This document shows, in pieces, positions 9,731 to 17,443 of a stretch of 50,211 nucleotides of DNA. Position numbers and translations under genes: made by a program. Origin of the DNA: Methylobacterium frigidaeris (lineage in GTDB: Bacteria; Pseudomonadota; Alphaproteobacteria; Rhizobiales; Beijerinckiaceae); NCBI RefSeq assembly GCF_022179185.1, contig NZ_BPQJ01000047.1, forward strand, positions 1 through 50,211, read 5' to 3'. Numbering within the stretch: position 1 is the first letter of the stretch; each line of letters starts with the position of its first letter. The notes under the pieces are model-generated. The model saw only the letters and a program-made list of their open reading frames with translations. It was not told where the DNA came from and did no database searches.

Positions 9731-11884
9731 ATGCTCCCCCTTACTGACTACGTCATCCCCGAGACGCCGGACTGCCTCCTCGAAGATAGCCCTCTCGCCG
9801 CGGAGATCCGCGCGCGCGCCCAGAAGGCCGCGGCCGTCGCCGCCCGCGCCGCCCACCTCGCCGTCCTGCACCCGACCCACACGAACCTCTACGGCAAGCG
9901 CGCCGGCCGGAAGCGGACCGGGCCCGAGCTTCCCGTGGCGGCCCGAAAGCCTCTCCCCGTGAAGGGGCGCGCCACGCTGACTGGCGCCAACCCGGGGCAT
10001 CGCGTCACCCGGCACCCTATCCAGCTCGCCCATTCCGGCATGCTGCCCGAGGCCGGCTACGTCTCGCTCCAGCGCCACGCCATGGGCTGCCGGTCCGACG
10101 AACTCGTAGCGATCAACGCCTACGCTTGGGCCGACCTCGAAATCCGCGAGGGGCATACCTTCTACGGTGTGACCCCCGAGGTGGTCGCCGGCATCATCCT
10201 CGCGCGCCACGATGCCGCCGGCGTCCCGCGTCCCTCCTACGTGACATTCAGCGGCCGCGGCCTGTGGTGCGTCTACCTCGCCGACGGGTTCATCCCGCCT
10301 CAGGCCAGGAGCCGCGTCCTGAAGGCGACCCGCGCTTACTGGGGTGATGAGATCAAGACCGGCCGCGGCGCCGGCACCGAACACGTCGTGGCTAGGGCCG
10401 CGGCAATGCGGGGCCTGTGGGATGGCGGCGAGCTTGACTGGTCCGTCGGCGACATGAGCCGCGTTCACCGACTCGCGGGCAGCATCAACGACCGCTCGGG
10501 CGAGATGGTTCGTCTCGTGTGGCCGGCCTCGTGGGCCGACGTGCGGCGGTCGAACTTCGAGGCATTCGCCCTCGCCGTCCTCCCGTTCACGCGCGAGGAG
10601 ACCAGCGCATATAAGAAGGAGCGCGCCTCGGCCCGCGCCGCCCGCCAAGCCCGGGTCGAGGCCGAGGGCCGCCCCGTCGCGGGATTCGCGCGTGCCCCCC
10701 GGCCCGGCCGTTGGGCCGTCATTGCGACCGAGATCGAGGCCCTGATCAGGCACCATGCCGGCAACAGCGCCGTGTCCCCGGAACTCGGCCTGCGCAACCT
10801 CCTCGCTCACCACCTGTGCTGCGCCTGGGCGCTCTCCGGCCGAGGCGGTGACGCGCGGGGCTGGGCGGCCGAACTGGCCCCTATGCTGTGCGGGCCCAAG
10901 CTGTCCGAGCGCCGGCTCGCCAGCTACCTGAAGCCAGTCGAGAGGAACCTGCGCCGCCACGAGGCCGGGGAGACCGTGTGGTACACGCCCCCCGGCGGCG
11001 AGCCGCGCGAGGTCTCGCCACTCTTCGAATACGGCGTCGGGCGCGTCGCGAGGGAGCTGAAGGTGACGGCCCATCTCGCAGCCGAACTCGGGTTCAGGAT
11101 CCTGACGCCCCAGGCTGAGGACAGGAAGGCCCTGACGGCGGCCGAGAGGCAGGCGGCCCGGCGGGAGAGGCTGGGAGCGAGGAAGCGGGCGGCCGTGGAG
11201 CAGGAACAGCAGGACCGGGCGACGCTCATTCTCGACCTGATGGGCGTGGGCTTGGAGGCCGAGGACATCGCCGAGCTGTTCGGGTGTTGCACCCGGACCG
11301 TCGAGCGCGCCGTCAATGCCCTGTTCGCGGGGTCGGCTGACCGGGTCACGGTGGTACTCGAATTGCCGGATGAGGACGTGTCCGACGCCGAACTCCATGG
11401 GTTCGTGGAAGCCTGCACCCTGACAAGTCCGTCACGCTATCTATCGGCTGGCTCCGCCCTTCAGGGGAACCAGCCCCCTGCCCAGCCCTCGACCGAGGCC
11501 GCCCCTGCCAACCTGCCCGCGGCGAAGCCCGGGAAGCTCCTCTGCAAGGCCAAGTCCGGCAAGGCTGCACCCGAGACCGAGACCCAGACCTGGCTGACGT
11601 ACGGCCCTCTCCGGCGCCTCCTGGCGCTCTACGAGCACCTCCGGGCTTGCACCGTCGCCTCCCGGCGTGAGAACCGCGACTGGAGCTCGAACTGGTGCAC
11701 CGAGTGGGACGATATGGATTGTGCCCAGATGATGCTGCAAGACGAGTTGCTGGCGGAGCGGCATCTCTACCCGGGTGGTCTCAAGCCGCGCAACGAGGCG
11801 AAGATCCGTCAACGTCTCCGCCTTGCAGGTATTGATCCGTACCCCTACCTGCCTTGTCACTCCCCGGAAAGCCGCCTACACTAG
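9731..11884 (+). CDS. Primase-like replication protein with HTH (archaeo-eukaryotic primase superfamily-like)
   Basis: From ATG 9731 the protein has 717 residues; a longer frame starts at 9659 but its extra 24 residues look non-coding. Residues ~167-183 (RPSYVTFSGRGLWCVYL) and ~244-260 (RVHRLAGSINDRSGEMV) match the 'P-S-x-x-SGRGL' and 'R-hh-R-hPGS-hN-x-K-x-G' pattern of AEP-type primases in plasmid and phage replication proteins. Asp/Glu at about 135-138 (ADLEI) could be a metal-binding pair. A helix-turn-helix-like segment, LEAEDIAELFGCCTRTVERA, is near residue 510. The C-terminal third is not recognisable. It is the largest gene of the element, next to the putative left boundary, and probably starts its replication. 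The family is inferred from motifs only. Confidence 0.6.
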   Translation: MLPLTDYVIPETPDCLLEDSPLAAEIRARAQKAAAVAARAAHLAVLHPTHTNLYGKRAGRKRTGPELPVAARKPLPVKGRATLTGANPGHRVTRHPIQLAHSGMLPEAGYVSLQRHAMGCRSDELVAINAYAWADLEIREGHTFYGVTPEVVAGIILARHDAAGVPRPSYVTFSGRGLWCVYLADGFIPPQARSRVLKATRAYWGDEIKTGRGAGTEHVVARAAAMRGLWDGGELDWSVGDMSRVHRLAGSINDRSGEMVRLVWPASWADVRRSNFEAFALAVLPFTREETSAYKKERASARAARQARVEAEGRPVAGFARAPRPGRWAVIATEIEALIRHHAGNSAVSPELGLRNLLAHHLCCAWALSGRGGDARGWAAELAPMLCGPKLSERRLASYLKPVERNLRRHEAGETVWYTPPGGEPREVSPLFEYGVGRVARELKVTAHLAAELGFRILTPQAEDRKALTAAERQAARRERLGARKRAAVEQEQQDRATLILDLMGVGLEAEDIAELFGCCTRTVERAVNALFAGSADRVTVVLELPDEDVSDAELHGFVEACTLTSPSRYLSAGSALQGNQPPAQPSTEAAPANLPAAKPGKLLCKAKSGKAAPETETQTWLTYGPLRRLLALYEHLRACTVASRRENRDWSSNWCTEWDDMDCAQMMLQDELLAERHLYPGGLKPRNEAKIRQRLRLAGIDPYPYLPCHSPESRLH

Positions 11885-11942
11885 GTTCTAGGGTCGAGAG
11901 ATCCTCTGTTGGTCTAGATGCGCCACATCGTCGACCAGACAC

Positions 11943-11971
11943 ACGCCCGTCAGGCACCCCCTGGCGGGCGT
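11943..11971 (+). terminator. Hairpin after the replication gene
   Basis: ACGCCCGTCAGG (11943-11954) and CCTGGCGGGCGT (11960-11971) pair over 12 bp with one G-T, around a 5-nt loop. The following TCGTCGTTTC is only weakly T-rich. Position 60 bp after the stop suggests a terminator. Confidence 0.5.
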
Positions 11972-12045
11972 CGTCGTTTCAGGCACCGCTAGTCCCTTGC
12001 CAGGGGGCTCGGCAGGCTGTGCCCAAGATGTTCGCCGGTATCACC

Positions 12046-12360
12046 ATGACCCACCCCCCCGCCGCCTCCAAGGCCAAGCGCAAGGCTGACGACCGGGATC
12101 GCAAGCGCCGCGACCGGGAGGAGATGCGTCAGGCCGGGATCCCCGACCAGCGCATGCTGGACGCTGCCATCGTGGATGCCTTGCGGGATGCCATCCTCGA
12201 CCAGGGCGGGATCCATGCCCCAGCAGAGATGGCCCTGTTCAAGGAGATCCTGAAGCGCTCGGCCGAGACGCTCCGCGACCGGAGGCAGAAGGGCATTCCG
12301 CTCAACAGGGCCAATATGCACAGCGCCATCGCCAACCGCCTCATCCCCATGCCGGACTGA
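12046..12360 (+). CDS. Small basic/acidic hypothetical protein
   Basis: From ATG 12046 (or 12028) this encodes about 104 residues. The N-terminus is very rich in Lys, Arg and Asp (KAKRKADDRDRKRRDREEMR), then follows a helical segment (MLDAAIVDALRDAILDQGG and MALFKEILKRSAETL). The longer open frame back to 11854 overlaps the hairpin and looks non-coding. The composition suggests a DNA-associated or coiled-coil accessory protein of the element. I do not recognise the family. Confidence 0.5.
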   Translation: MTHPPAASKAKRKADDRDRKRRDREEMRQAGIPDQRMLDAAIVDALRDAILDQGGIHAPAEMALFKEILKRSAETLRDRRQKGIPLNRANMHSAIANRLIPMPD

Positions 12361-12801
12361 CCCGCCCCGAGGCGCCTGACGCCTGCATAGCATGGTCGCG
12401 CGACACCAGCGGCCAGGTGAGACCCGCCACCCATGAGGCCCGCCACGTCGCCAGCGGCGGGTCTTGCCGTGTCTGGGCCCGGGATCCGGCAGTCGTCGGC
12501 GAGATGGACCGATGATGAGGGCCGCACCCCATCGGCGTGTTGGGCCGATGGCGGGCGTGATTGTCGGTTGCACGGCAGGCCCGGAAATTGGGCGTGCGGT
12601 TGATGCCGCGATGAGGTGCTTGACTAGGGGATCGCGGCAACCCGGCCCCTCTTTCGGGAGGGCGAGCTGGGCAGGCCTGGTGCGAGACGGGGTGCCAGGC
12701 GGTCGCCCTTTCCGTTTCCCGCCAGCCAGTCCCGGGCTTCCGGTCCGCCCTCAAAGCTGCCCGCGGGTTCCCAAGCCCCCCAATGGGAGCCGGGGAGGGA
12801 G
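12361..12801. other. Intergenic stretch, no gene supported
   Basis: Long open frames on both strands here have the Pro/Arg-rich look of high-GC chance frames. A hairpin CCCGCC/GGCGGG (about 12440-12463, loop of ~11) followed by TCTTG could terminate the preceding gene. A purine-rich GGGGAGGGAG at 12793-12802 serves as ribosome-binding site for the next gene. Confidence 0.4.
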
Positions 12802-13224
12802 ATGGGGCTTGAGTCCTTGATCCCGCACAGCGCGACCATCTACGAGTTCGAGACCGGCCCCGTCACCAGCACCGTCGCGAACGGTTCGGGCGCCACGTAC
12901 CGCACGGCCGTGATGACGTTCCTCACGACTCAACGCCTCGGGTTCATGCGCGTTAGGGTGAAGGAAGTTCGATACGTGAACCTCTACGAGAACGTTGAGC
13001 GCCGCGAGAGCGACGCGCTGCTATGGGACCGGGACGATGGGCCCTACGAGTGCACCTTCACCGACGGGACCCGGATTAACGCCCTGATCGGTACGACCGT
13101 CCTCTCGGACCGGCTGGCAACAGACGCTCGGGACCTGCAGGGGAATGCCAAGGGAGCGGCCGCCTGGTCCTCAGCCGGCGTCATACCCGGTGTCCTGGAG
13201 CAGACGTACCTGCTCGCGGTCTGA
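12802..13224 (+). CDS. Hypothetical protein of the accessory element
   Basis: The 140-residue protein starts at ATG 12802 directly behind a strong purine-rich ribosome-binding site. It reads like a genuine folded protein (TGPVTSTVANGSGATYRT, RVKEVRYVNLYENVERRESD, CTFTDGTRINALIGTTVL) with beta-strand-rich, low-charge character, but I recognise no family. The following 350 bp keep some coding-like segments in shifted frames, so the original gene may have been longer. Confidence 0.5.
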   Translation: MGLESLIPHSATIYEFETGPVTSTVANGSGATYRTAVMTFLTTQRLGFMRVRVKEVRYVNLYENVERRESDALLWDRDDGPYECTFTDGTRINALIGTTVLSDRLATDARDLQGNAKGAAAWSSAGVIPGVLEQTYLLAV

Positions 13225-13574
13225 CAGACCTACATCGACCGCTACACGCTCGCCGGCGCTACGTCGACTGCCGGCCCTGCCCGGCGGGCCTGACCCGCCC
13301 GCTCGGGTAGCAGGGCACGAGCACGCTCGGGAATTACTCCTGAGTGCACGCCCAGGTGGCCGAGGCCTCCACCACCGGCTCGGGCTACAGGTTCCACCTG
13401 GCGTGCGCCGATGCCCTGGGGCTCCCGAGCGCGACGGTCAGCGTAAACCAATTCACACTCGACGGGGGCGCGACCTGGCAGGCCTACACGCCTGGGAGAG
13501 CCGGGTCCGGGCCTGCCGCTGAACGGCTGGCCGTATCACTCCGCGTGGTCGGGCTACGTCTCCCTATTCCTGAC
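13225..13574 (+). pseudogene. Possible degenerate coding remnant
   Basis: After the stop at 13224, the frame around 13344-13490 encodes a plausible segment (GSGYRFHLACADALGLPSAT and NQFTLDGGATWQAYT). A neighbouring frame then continues with LNGWPYHSAWSGYVSLFLT to a TAG at about 13578. This pattern suits one gene broken by stops and a frameshift near 13500-13515. The glycine/threonine-rich style is reminiscent of phage or surface proteins, but no family is recognised. A chance origin cannot be excluded. Confidence 0.3.
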
Positions 13575-13775
13575 CTAGCCGGCGAGGAAGGACGTCGACG
13601 ACGCTCTCGGGCTCCGTGGCGTTCGGGTCGGCCTGTCGAGGTAGACCGGCAGGGCCTCCGTGACCTGATGCTGGGCGATCCTGGCCAGGTCGTCGGGCGC
13701 CCCGACGAGGGTCTGCCTGAGCTCCTCCGCCAGTCCCAGGTCGAGGTCCTCGACCTCGATGTCGATGCCCTGCAT
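13575..13775 (-). CDS. Small acidic hypothetical protein
   Basis: A 66-residue frame from ATG 13775 has a convincing N-terminal half (MQGIDIEVEDLDLGLAEELR, then QTLVGAPDDLARIAQHQVTE) with balanced charge and amphipathic helices. The tail is Ser/Arg/Pro-rich. No strong ribosome-binding site is visible. It lies opposite to its neighbours and has no recognised family. Confidence 0.35.
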   Translation of the reverse strand: MQGIDIEVEDLDLGLAEELRQTLVGAPDDLARIAQHQVTEALPVYLDRPTRTPRSPRASSTSFLAG

Positions 13776-14023
13776 GCCGGCAGGATCGCCCGGAGCCGTG
13801 CAACCGGGAAGCCCGCGTCCGGAGGCGACTTTTTCGGTCGGCGATTTGCCCCCCCGTTACTCCTATGAATTGGGTCGGCAATCTTCAGGTTAGCAACGGA
13901 AATCTGAGCCCGGATTTGTCGCCGTCCGGCGCCTGTTTTCCACACCCGGCCAGGAGATCGTTGACCCTACGCACAGACCGTCGTTGCGCCCGGATTCTCG
14001 GTCTGAATCTATAGGCGGGAGAG

Positions 14024-14335
14024 ATGACGGAGGCGGCGATGGCGGGACATGGAAGCGCGGTGTGCGGCGAAGTCGGTGCCGGCCTGTTCGGCGCGCTGCT
14101 GGCGGCCGACGGCGCCGCCCGGGCGGCACGGGAACAGGCTGCCTGGGCACGGGCTGACGCCGCGGCGGAGGACGCCGTGCACGCTCTCGGGCAGCGCCTG
14201 CTCCGCGCCCAGGCCCGCGAGCGCGAGCTCCTTCAGGAGATCGCCGCCCTCCGGGCAGAGGCCCAGGCACAGCGCTCCCGCGCCTGCCGCGCGGAGGGCC
14301 AGCTTCTCGGGCTCCGGCGCCGGTCTGCGGCCTGA
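14024..14335 (+). CDS. Small alanine-rich coiled-coil protein
   Basis: The 103-residue protein starts at ATG 14024 behind GGCGGGAGAG; ATG 14039 is an alternative. Residues ~30-100 are almost continuous Ala/Arg/Glu/Leu heptads (RLLRAQARERELLQEIAALR), predicting a long coiled coil. An inverted repeat CAGACCG/CGGTCTG (13974-13980 and 13999-14005) precedes it and may be an operator. It is convergent with the minus-strand pair downstream. The function is unknown. Confidence 0.55.
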   Translation: MTEAAMAGHGSAVCGEVGAGLFGALLAADGAARAAREQAAWARADAAAEDAVHALGQRLLRAQARERELLQEIAALRAEAQAQRSRACRAEGQLLGLRRRSAA

Positions 14336-14404
14336 GGAGGTCGCACGCAGGCCTCGCGCGGTAGCAGCGAGGCAGCACGGGGAAAGGGTCAACAGGTTTC
14401 GGAT

Positions 14405-14440
14405 GAAAAAAGAGGGCCCGCCGGGATGGCCGGCGGGCCC
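14405..14440 (-). terminator. Strong rho-independent terminator for the minus-strand pair
   Basis: GGGCCCGCCGG (14414-14424) and CCGGCGGGCCC (14430-14440) pair perfectly over 11 bp with a 5-nt loop. On the minus strand the hairpin is followed by a T-rich tail (CTTTTTT, 14411-14405). It sits 24 bp after the stop of the gene at 14464. Confidence 0.85.
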
Positions 14441-14463
14441 CTTGTCTGTTCGGCGCGGTGGGC

Positions 14464-15030
14464 TCAGGCGAGGCGGCGGCGCTGGCGCTCGACGTGCTCG
14501 AACAGCGACCGCATGGCTGCGTCGGCCGGCTGGTCACCATGGGGCCACACGTAGACGGGCTCCTCGTCCTCGGACACATCCGCCGGGGCTGCGGACACAT
14601 CCTGCCGGAGGGGCGGCAGGCTGGGGATCACCGCGCCGGCGGCGAGGGCCTCGGCCTGGGCCGGGAGCGTCGCGGCAAGGCGCTTCATCTCCGCGGGCGA
14701 CAGGCTCCCTAGCCAGACCTGGAGCTCATCCGAGAGATCCGCGAGGTCGACGGCCGGGCCGCCCTGCGCGAGGTGGCGGGCATGGAGCACGAGCGTGACG
14801 CCCGTGGGGCTCGCGACCGGCACGCCGTCGACGGTGGCGAGGCGGGGCGGGGCCGGGGCGGTCGTTGCGGTCGCGTCAAGGTAGTCCGCGGCAGCCGCGG
14901 TCGCGGGCAGGACGGGATCCGGGCGGACGCCCGCCATGACGCGGAGGACCCAGCGGCCGCTCTCCCACACCATGACGGGGACGAGGAGGACGGCCCGGAG
15001 GGCGGCGGAGAGGGCGAGGAGGAGGCGCAT
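14464..15030 (-). CDS. Hypothetical protein with an N-terminal membrane anchor
   Basis: I start at ATG 15030 (188 residues), since an AAAGGA site lies 12 nt upstream and the longer frame before it is the antisense of the next gene. Residues 2-28 (LLLALSAALRAVLLVPVMVW) form a membrane segment. The rest is soluble, with an acidic patch (VSEDEEPVYVWPHG) and an amphipathic C-terminus. It follows the gene at 15072 after a 41-bp gap on the same strand and ends in a strong terminator, so the two form a short operon. The family is unknown. Confidence 0.55.
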   Translation of the reverse strand: MRLLLALSAALRAVLLVPVMVWESGRWVLRVMAGVRPDPVLPATAAAADYLDATATTAPAPPRLATVDGVPVASPTGVTLVLHARHLAQGGPAVDLADLSDELQVWLGSLSPAEMKRLAATLPAQAEALAAGAVIPSLPPLRQDVSAAPADVSEDEEPVYVWPHGDQPADAAMRSLFEHVERQRRRLA

Positions 15031-15071
15031 GACAGGGTGATCCTTTCTGGCTCGGTGGCCGCCCTCCATCC

Positions 15072-15968
15072 TCACCCCGCGTCGGAAAGGGACAACGTGG
15101 CCTGGGCGGCCGGCAGCCGGAGCGCGAACAAGGCGAGGAAGATCCTGCCGGGCAACTGCTTCCGGTGCACGCGCAGGAGCCGCAGCGCGTGCGACGTCTG
15201 CTCGATGGTGAGCCGGTCGAGGCCGGCGAGGACGTGCCCGTCGCACGTCGTCGACCGGCTCCACCCCACGCCATTCTGGACCGACGCCCAGTCCTCGTCG
15301 TGTAGGGTGATGTGGCGGACGCCCTCCAGCGCGGCCGCCTGCACAGCGGGGTCGTCGGCGCGGCGCATCTCGGGCTCGTGCGCCTGAGACGTCCGCTTCT
15401 CCGAGCGGCCGACGTTCGTCGCGGCCTGATCGACGAGGAGGATGAGCCGGCCAGCGTGGGCCCGGTCGAGTTCGGGGCGGGCGAGGAGCTCCTGCGCCTC
15501 GTCGATCAGTGAGGTCTTGGCCCACGACCACCGCCGGCCCCTGAGCGACGCCCGGGCCGCCTCACGCGCGCCTTCGATGTAAGCCCGGTCCCGCTCGCGC
15601 TGCTCCGCCTCGCGCCGGGCGGCTTCCTCTCGGCGCTCCTCCTCGCGCCGCAGGGCCTCGGCCTCGCGGCGGGCGGCGCGGTCGGGCAGCGAATCGATCA
15701 CGTCCCGGAGGACGCTGTGATCGAGATCGCGGCGCTCCCAGAACCCGACAGTCCCCATGCACTCCCACGCGAACCCGTATTCGCTCAGGTCGTCGTGGGC
15801 GAGCGACCACGCCTCCTCGAACTCGGGCGTCCCGGGCGCTTTCGCGAGCTGACGCTCCCCGCGGCGCGTGACGACGATTTTCGGCCTGCTCCACTGCAGC
15901 CCCCAGACGGCAGGCGGTCCGCGATACCCCGGCACCACCTCGACCTCCCTTTCGACACTCTCGGGCAT
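15072..15968 (-). CDS. Hypothetical protein with a charged coiled-coil centre
   Basis: ATG 15968 is preceded by GGAGGAG at ideal spacing, giving 298 residues. The N-terminal third is globular (VAWECMGTVGFWERR-like region). Residues ~115-150 are an Arg/Glu/Ala coiled coil (AEALRREEERREEAARREAE). The C-terminal third contains a possible membrane or hydrophobic helix (GRIFLALFALRLPAAQATL). It is the first gene of the leftward operon and diverges from the HTH gene at 16245 across an inverted-repeat region, suggesting shared control. No family is recognised. Confidence 0.6.
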   Translation of the reverse strand: MPESVEREVEVVPGYRGPPAVWGLQWSRPKIVVTRRGERQLAKAPGTPEFEEAWSLAHDDLSEYGFAWECMGTVGFWERRDLDHSVLRDVIDSLPDRAARREAEALRREEERREEAARREAEQRERDRAYIEGAREAARASLRGRRWSWAKTSLIDEAQELLARPELDRAHAGRLILLVDQAATNVGRSEKRTSQAHEPEMRRADDPAVQAAALEGVRHITLHDEDWASVQNGVGWSRSTTCDGHVLAGLDRLTIEQTSHALRLLRVHRKQLPGRIFLALFALRLPAAQATLSLSDAG

Positions 15969-16040
15969 GTGCTCCTCCGCTGCTCGGCTGACCTGCCACG
16001 AGTATAGGGTCCGGACACCCGCCATCCAAGCATGTATTCC

Positions 16041-16108
16041 CCCAACGATTTCCCCAACAGGGGTGGGGAAAATCCGTTGGTTAAATCGTATCGCCCTGTT
16101 GGGGAAAT
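16041..16108. promoter_or_regulatory. Divergent control region with perfect 15-bp inverted repeat
   Basis: ATTTCCCCAACAGGG (16048-16062) and CCCTGTTGGGGAAAT (16094-16108) are exact reverse complements 31 bp apart. Between and beside them are related half-sites: CCCAACGATTT (16041-16051), GGGGTGGGGAAAA (16061-16073) and AAATCCGTTGG (16070-16080). The cluster lies between genes reading left (start 15968) and right (start 16245), the first of which on the right is a Cro-like HTH protein. This is the geometry of a phage-type regulatory switch. Binding by that HTH protein is an inference. Confidence 0.6.
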
Positions 16109-16244
16109 GGTGAAGGGGGCGGCGAGACCTTCTAGTTTTGAACGGTGTTCGAAGGATTGTTTGGTGGGAGCGGTAAAAAGGCTCTGGAATTTTTGGGGGC
16201 CCCGCCCCACCATTTCACATCAGCCGATTTGCGGAGGAGATGAG

Positions 16245-16457
16245 GTGGTGGAGCTGACGCGAGACGAGGTTCTGGGCCTGCTGAGGCGCCAGGTGTCTGA
16301 GAATGGCTCGCAGCAGGCGTACGCCTCCTCTGTCGGCCTTTCCCCGCAGTACGTCGCTGACGTCCTGCACGGCCGCCGCGCGCCGGGCCCCGTGATCCTG
16401 GCCGCGCTCGGCGTCCGGCGCGTCGAGCGATTCGTGGCTGCGGAGGTCCGGTCGTGA
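16245..16457 (+). CDS. Small HTH DNA-binding protein (Cro-like)
   Basis: The start is GTG 16245 (GTG 16248 also fits), five bases after GGAGGAG, giving 70 residues. The segment GSQQAYASSVGLSPQYVADV followed by LHGRRAPGPVIL is a lambda-Cro/CI-type helix-turn-helix with the usual 'SPQYVADVLHGRR' recognition helix. The size suits a repressor or Cro-like regulator. It reads away from the inverted-repeat region and heads a tightly packed operon. Its stop overlaps the next start (GTGA). Confidence 0.7.
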   Translation: MVELTRDEVLGLLRRQVSENGSQQAYASSVGLSPQYVADVLHGRRAPGPVILAALGVRRVERFVAAEVRS

Positions 16458-16792
16458 CGGCGCGGGTGTGCCGCGTCCCGCGGGCCCGCTGCGAGCGCTA
16501 CGTCGCCGAAGGTCTGACCGCCGCCCAGATCGGACGCCTGGAAGGCTGGACCGAGACGACGATCCTGAAGCACCTGCGCGGGCTGGGGATCGCGCCGGCC
16601 TCGCGTGCCCGCGTCACGCTCGACGACGTCCTCTCCGTTATCGAGGGGCGCGAGACAGTCCGGGACGTCTGCGGTCGCCTGGGCGTCACCCGCGCGGCCG
16701 TCCACGTCTGTGCCGCCCGCGCCGGGATCCGCATCGGCCCCTGCAGGCCCCAGTGGGGGCTCCAGCTCGACATGTTCCGGAGTGCTGCCTGA
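16454..16792 (+). CDS. Small protein with two HTH-like segments
   Basis: GTG 16454 overlaps the previous stop by four bases. The 112-residue protein has one HTH-like unit near residues 19-43 (LTAAQIGRLEGWTETTILKH) and another near 66-90 (RDVCGRLGVTRAAVHVCAAR). These resemble Mor/sigma-like or Trp-repressor-like recognition helices of phage regulators. It is probably a DNA-binding regulator of the same operon. The precise family is not recognised. Confidence 0.6.
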   Translation: MTARVCRVPRARCERYVAEGLTAAQIGRLEGWTETTILKHLRGLGIAPASRARVTLDDVLSVIEGRETVRDVCGRLGVTRAAVHVCAARAGIRIGPCRPQWGLQLDMFRSAA

Positions 16793-17358
16793 TGACCACG
16801 CACCCCCTCCTTGCCGGTCTCGAAGGGCTCACTGGCAGTGAGCTTGCTGCGCGGTTCGCCGAGGCGCGCCATGCCGCCCATGCCGCTGGGGCCGAGGCCG
16901 AGGCCGACGCCGCGACGCGTGCCCTGCACACGGCGATGCGCCACGCCATCGCGGCGATGGTGCGGGGCATCGAGGCGCGGGCAGCGACCCCGCCCGCGCC
17001 CACGAACCCGGTGCCGCCGCCGACGCCGCTGCCCCGCATGGCGATCCCGCCCCGCGTCCCGCCGCGGCCGTCCACGGCCCCGCCGGCTCCGACCACCCCG
17101 GCCCCCGCTAGCCGGCTCGGTGCCCTGAAGCGGCCGACGGCGGAGGCGCCGGAGCAGCCGGAGCCTGCCGCCGCGGCCCCGGCGCCGCGCCGGCAGCCGC
17201 CCCCGCCGCCGGTGTCCCGGAAGGCGCCGATTGACGGGCTGTCGCCGGAGGGCCGGGCGGCGACGCGGACAGCCCTGGCTCGGGGCAGTCGCGGGATGCA
17301 CGGCCCCCACCGGCCGCCGCCGCCGATCGACCCGGAGGACGCGAACATCCCGTGGTGA
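16792..17358 (+). CDS. Alanine/proline-rich hypothetical protein
   Basis: ATG 16792 shares its A with the preceding TGA (TGATG), a sign of translational coupling. The first ~60 residues are helical (LEGLTGSELAARFAEARHAA), then follows a long Pro/Ala/Arg-rich disordered region, and a short C-terminal motif (IDGLSPEGRAATRTALARGS) that may be a binding segment. The length is 188 residues. No family is recognised. Confidence 0.55.
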   Translation: MTTHPLLAGLEGLTGSELAARFAEARHAAHAAGAEAEADAATRALHTAMRHAIAAMVRGIEARAATPPAPTNPVPPPTPLPRMAIPPRVPPRPSTAPPAPTTPAPASRLGALKRPTAEAPEQPEPAAAAPAPRRQPPPPPVSRKAPIDGLSPEGRAATRTALARGSRGMHGPHRPPPPIDPEDANIPW

Positions 17359-17443
17359 CCCCGCCCCGCAGGGCTCGGTCCCCCAAGCTCCTCGCGCTCG
17401 CGGCCAGGCCACGGCCGCATATCCAACGACAGGAATCGGACCC

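Noticed and set aside
12464..12820. A 118-codon plus-strand frame
   Set aside because: Pro/Arg/Gly-rich without recognisable structure; overlaps the ribosome-binding site of the better-supported gene at 12802.
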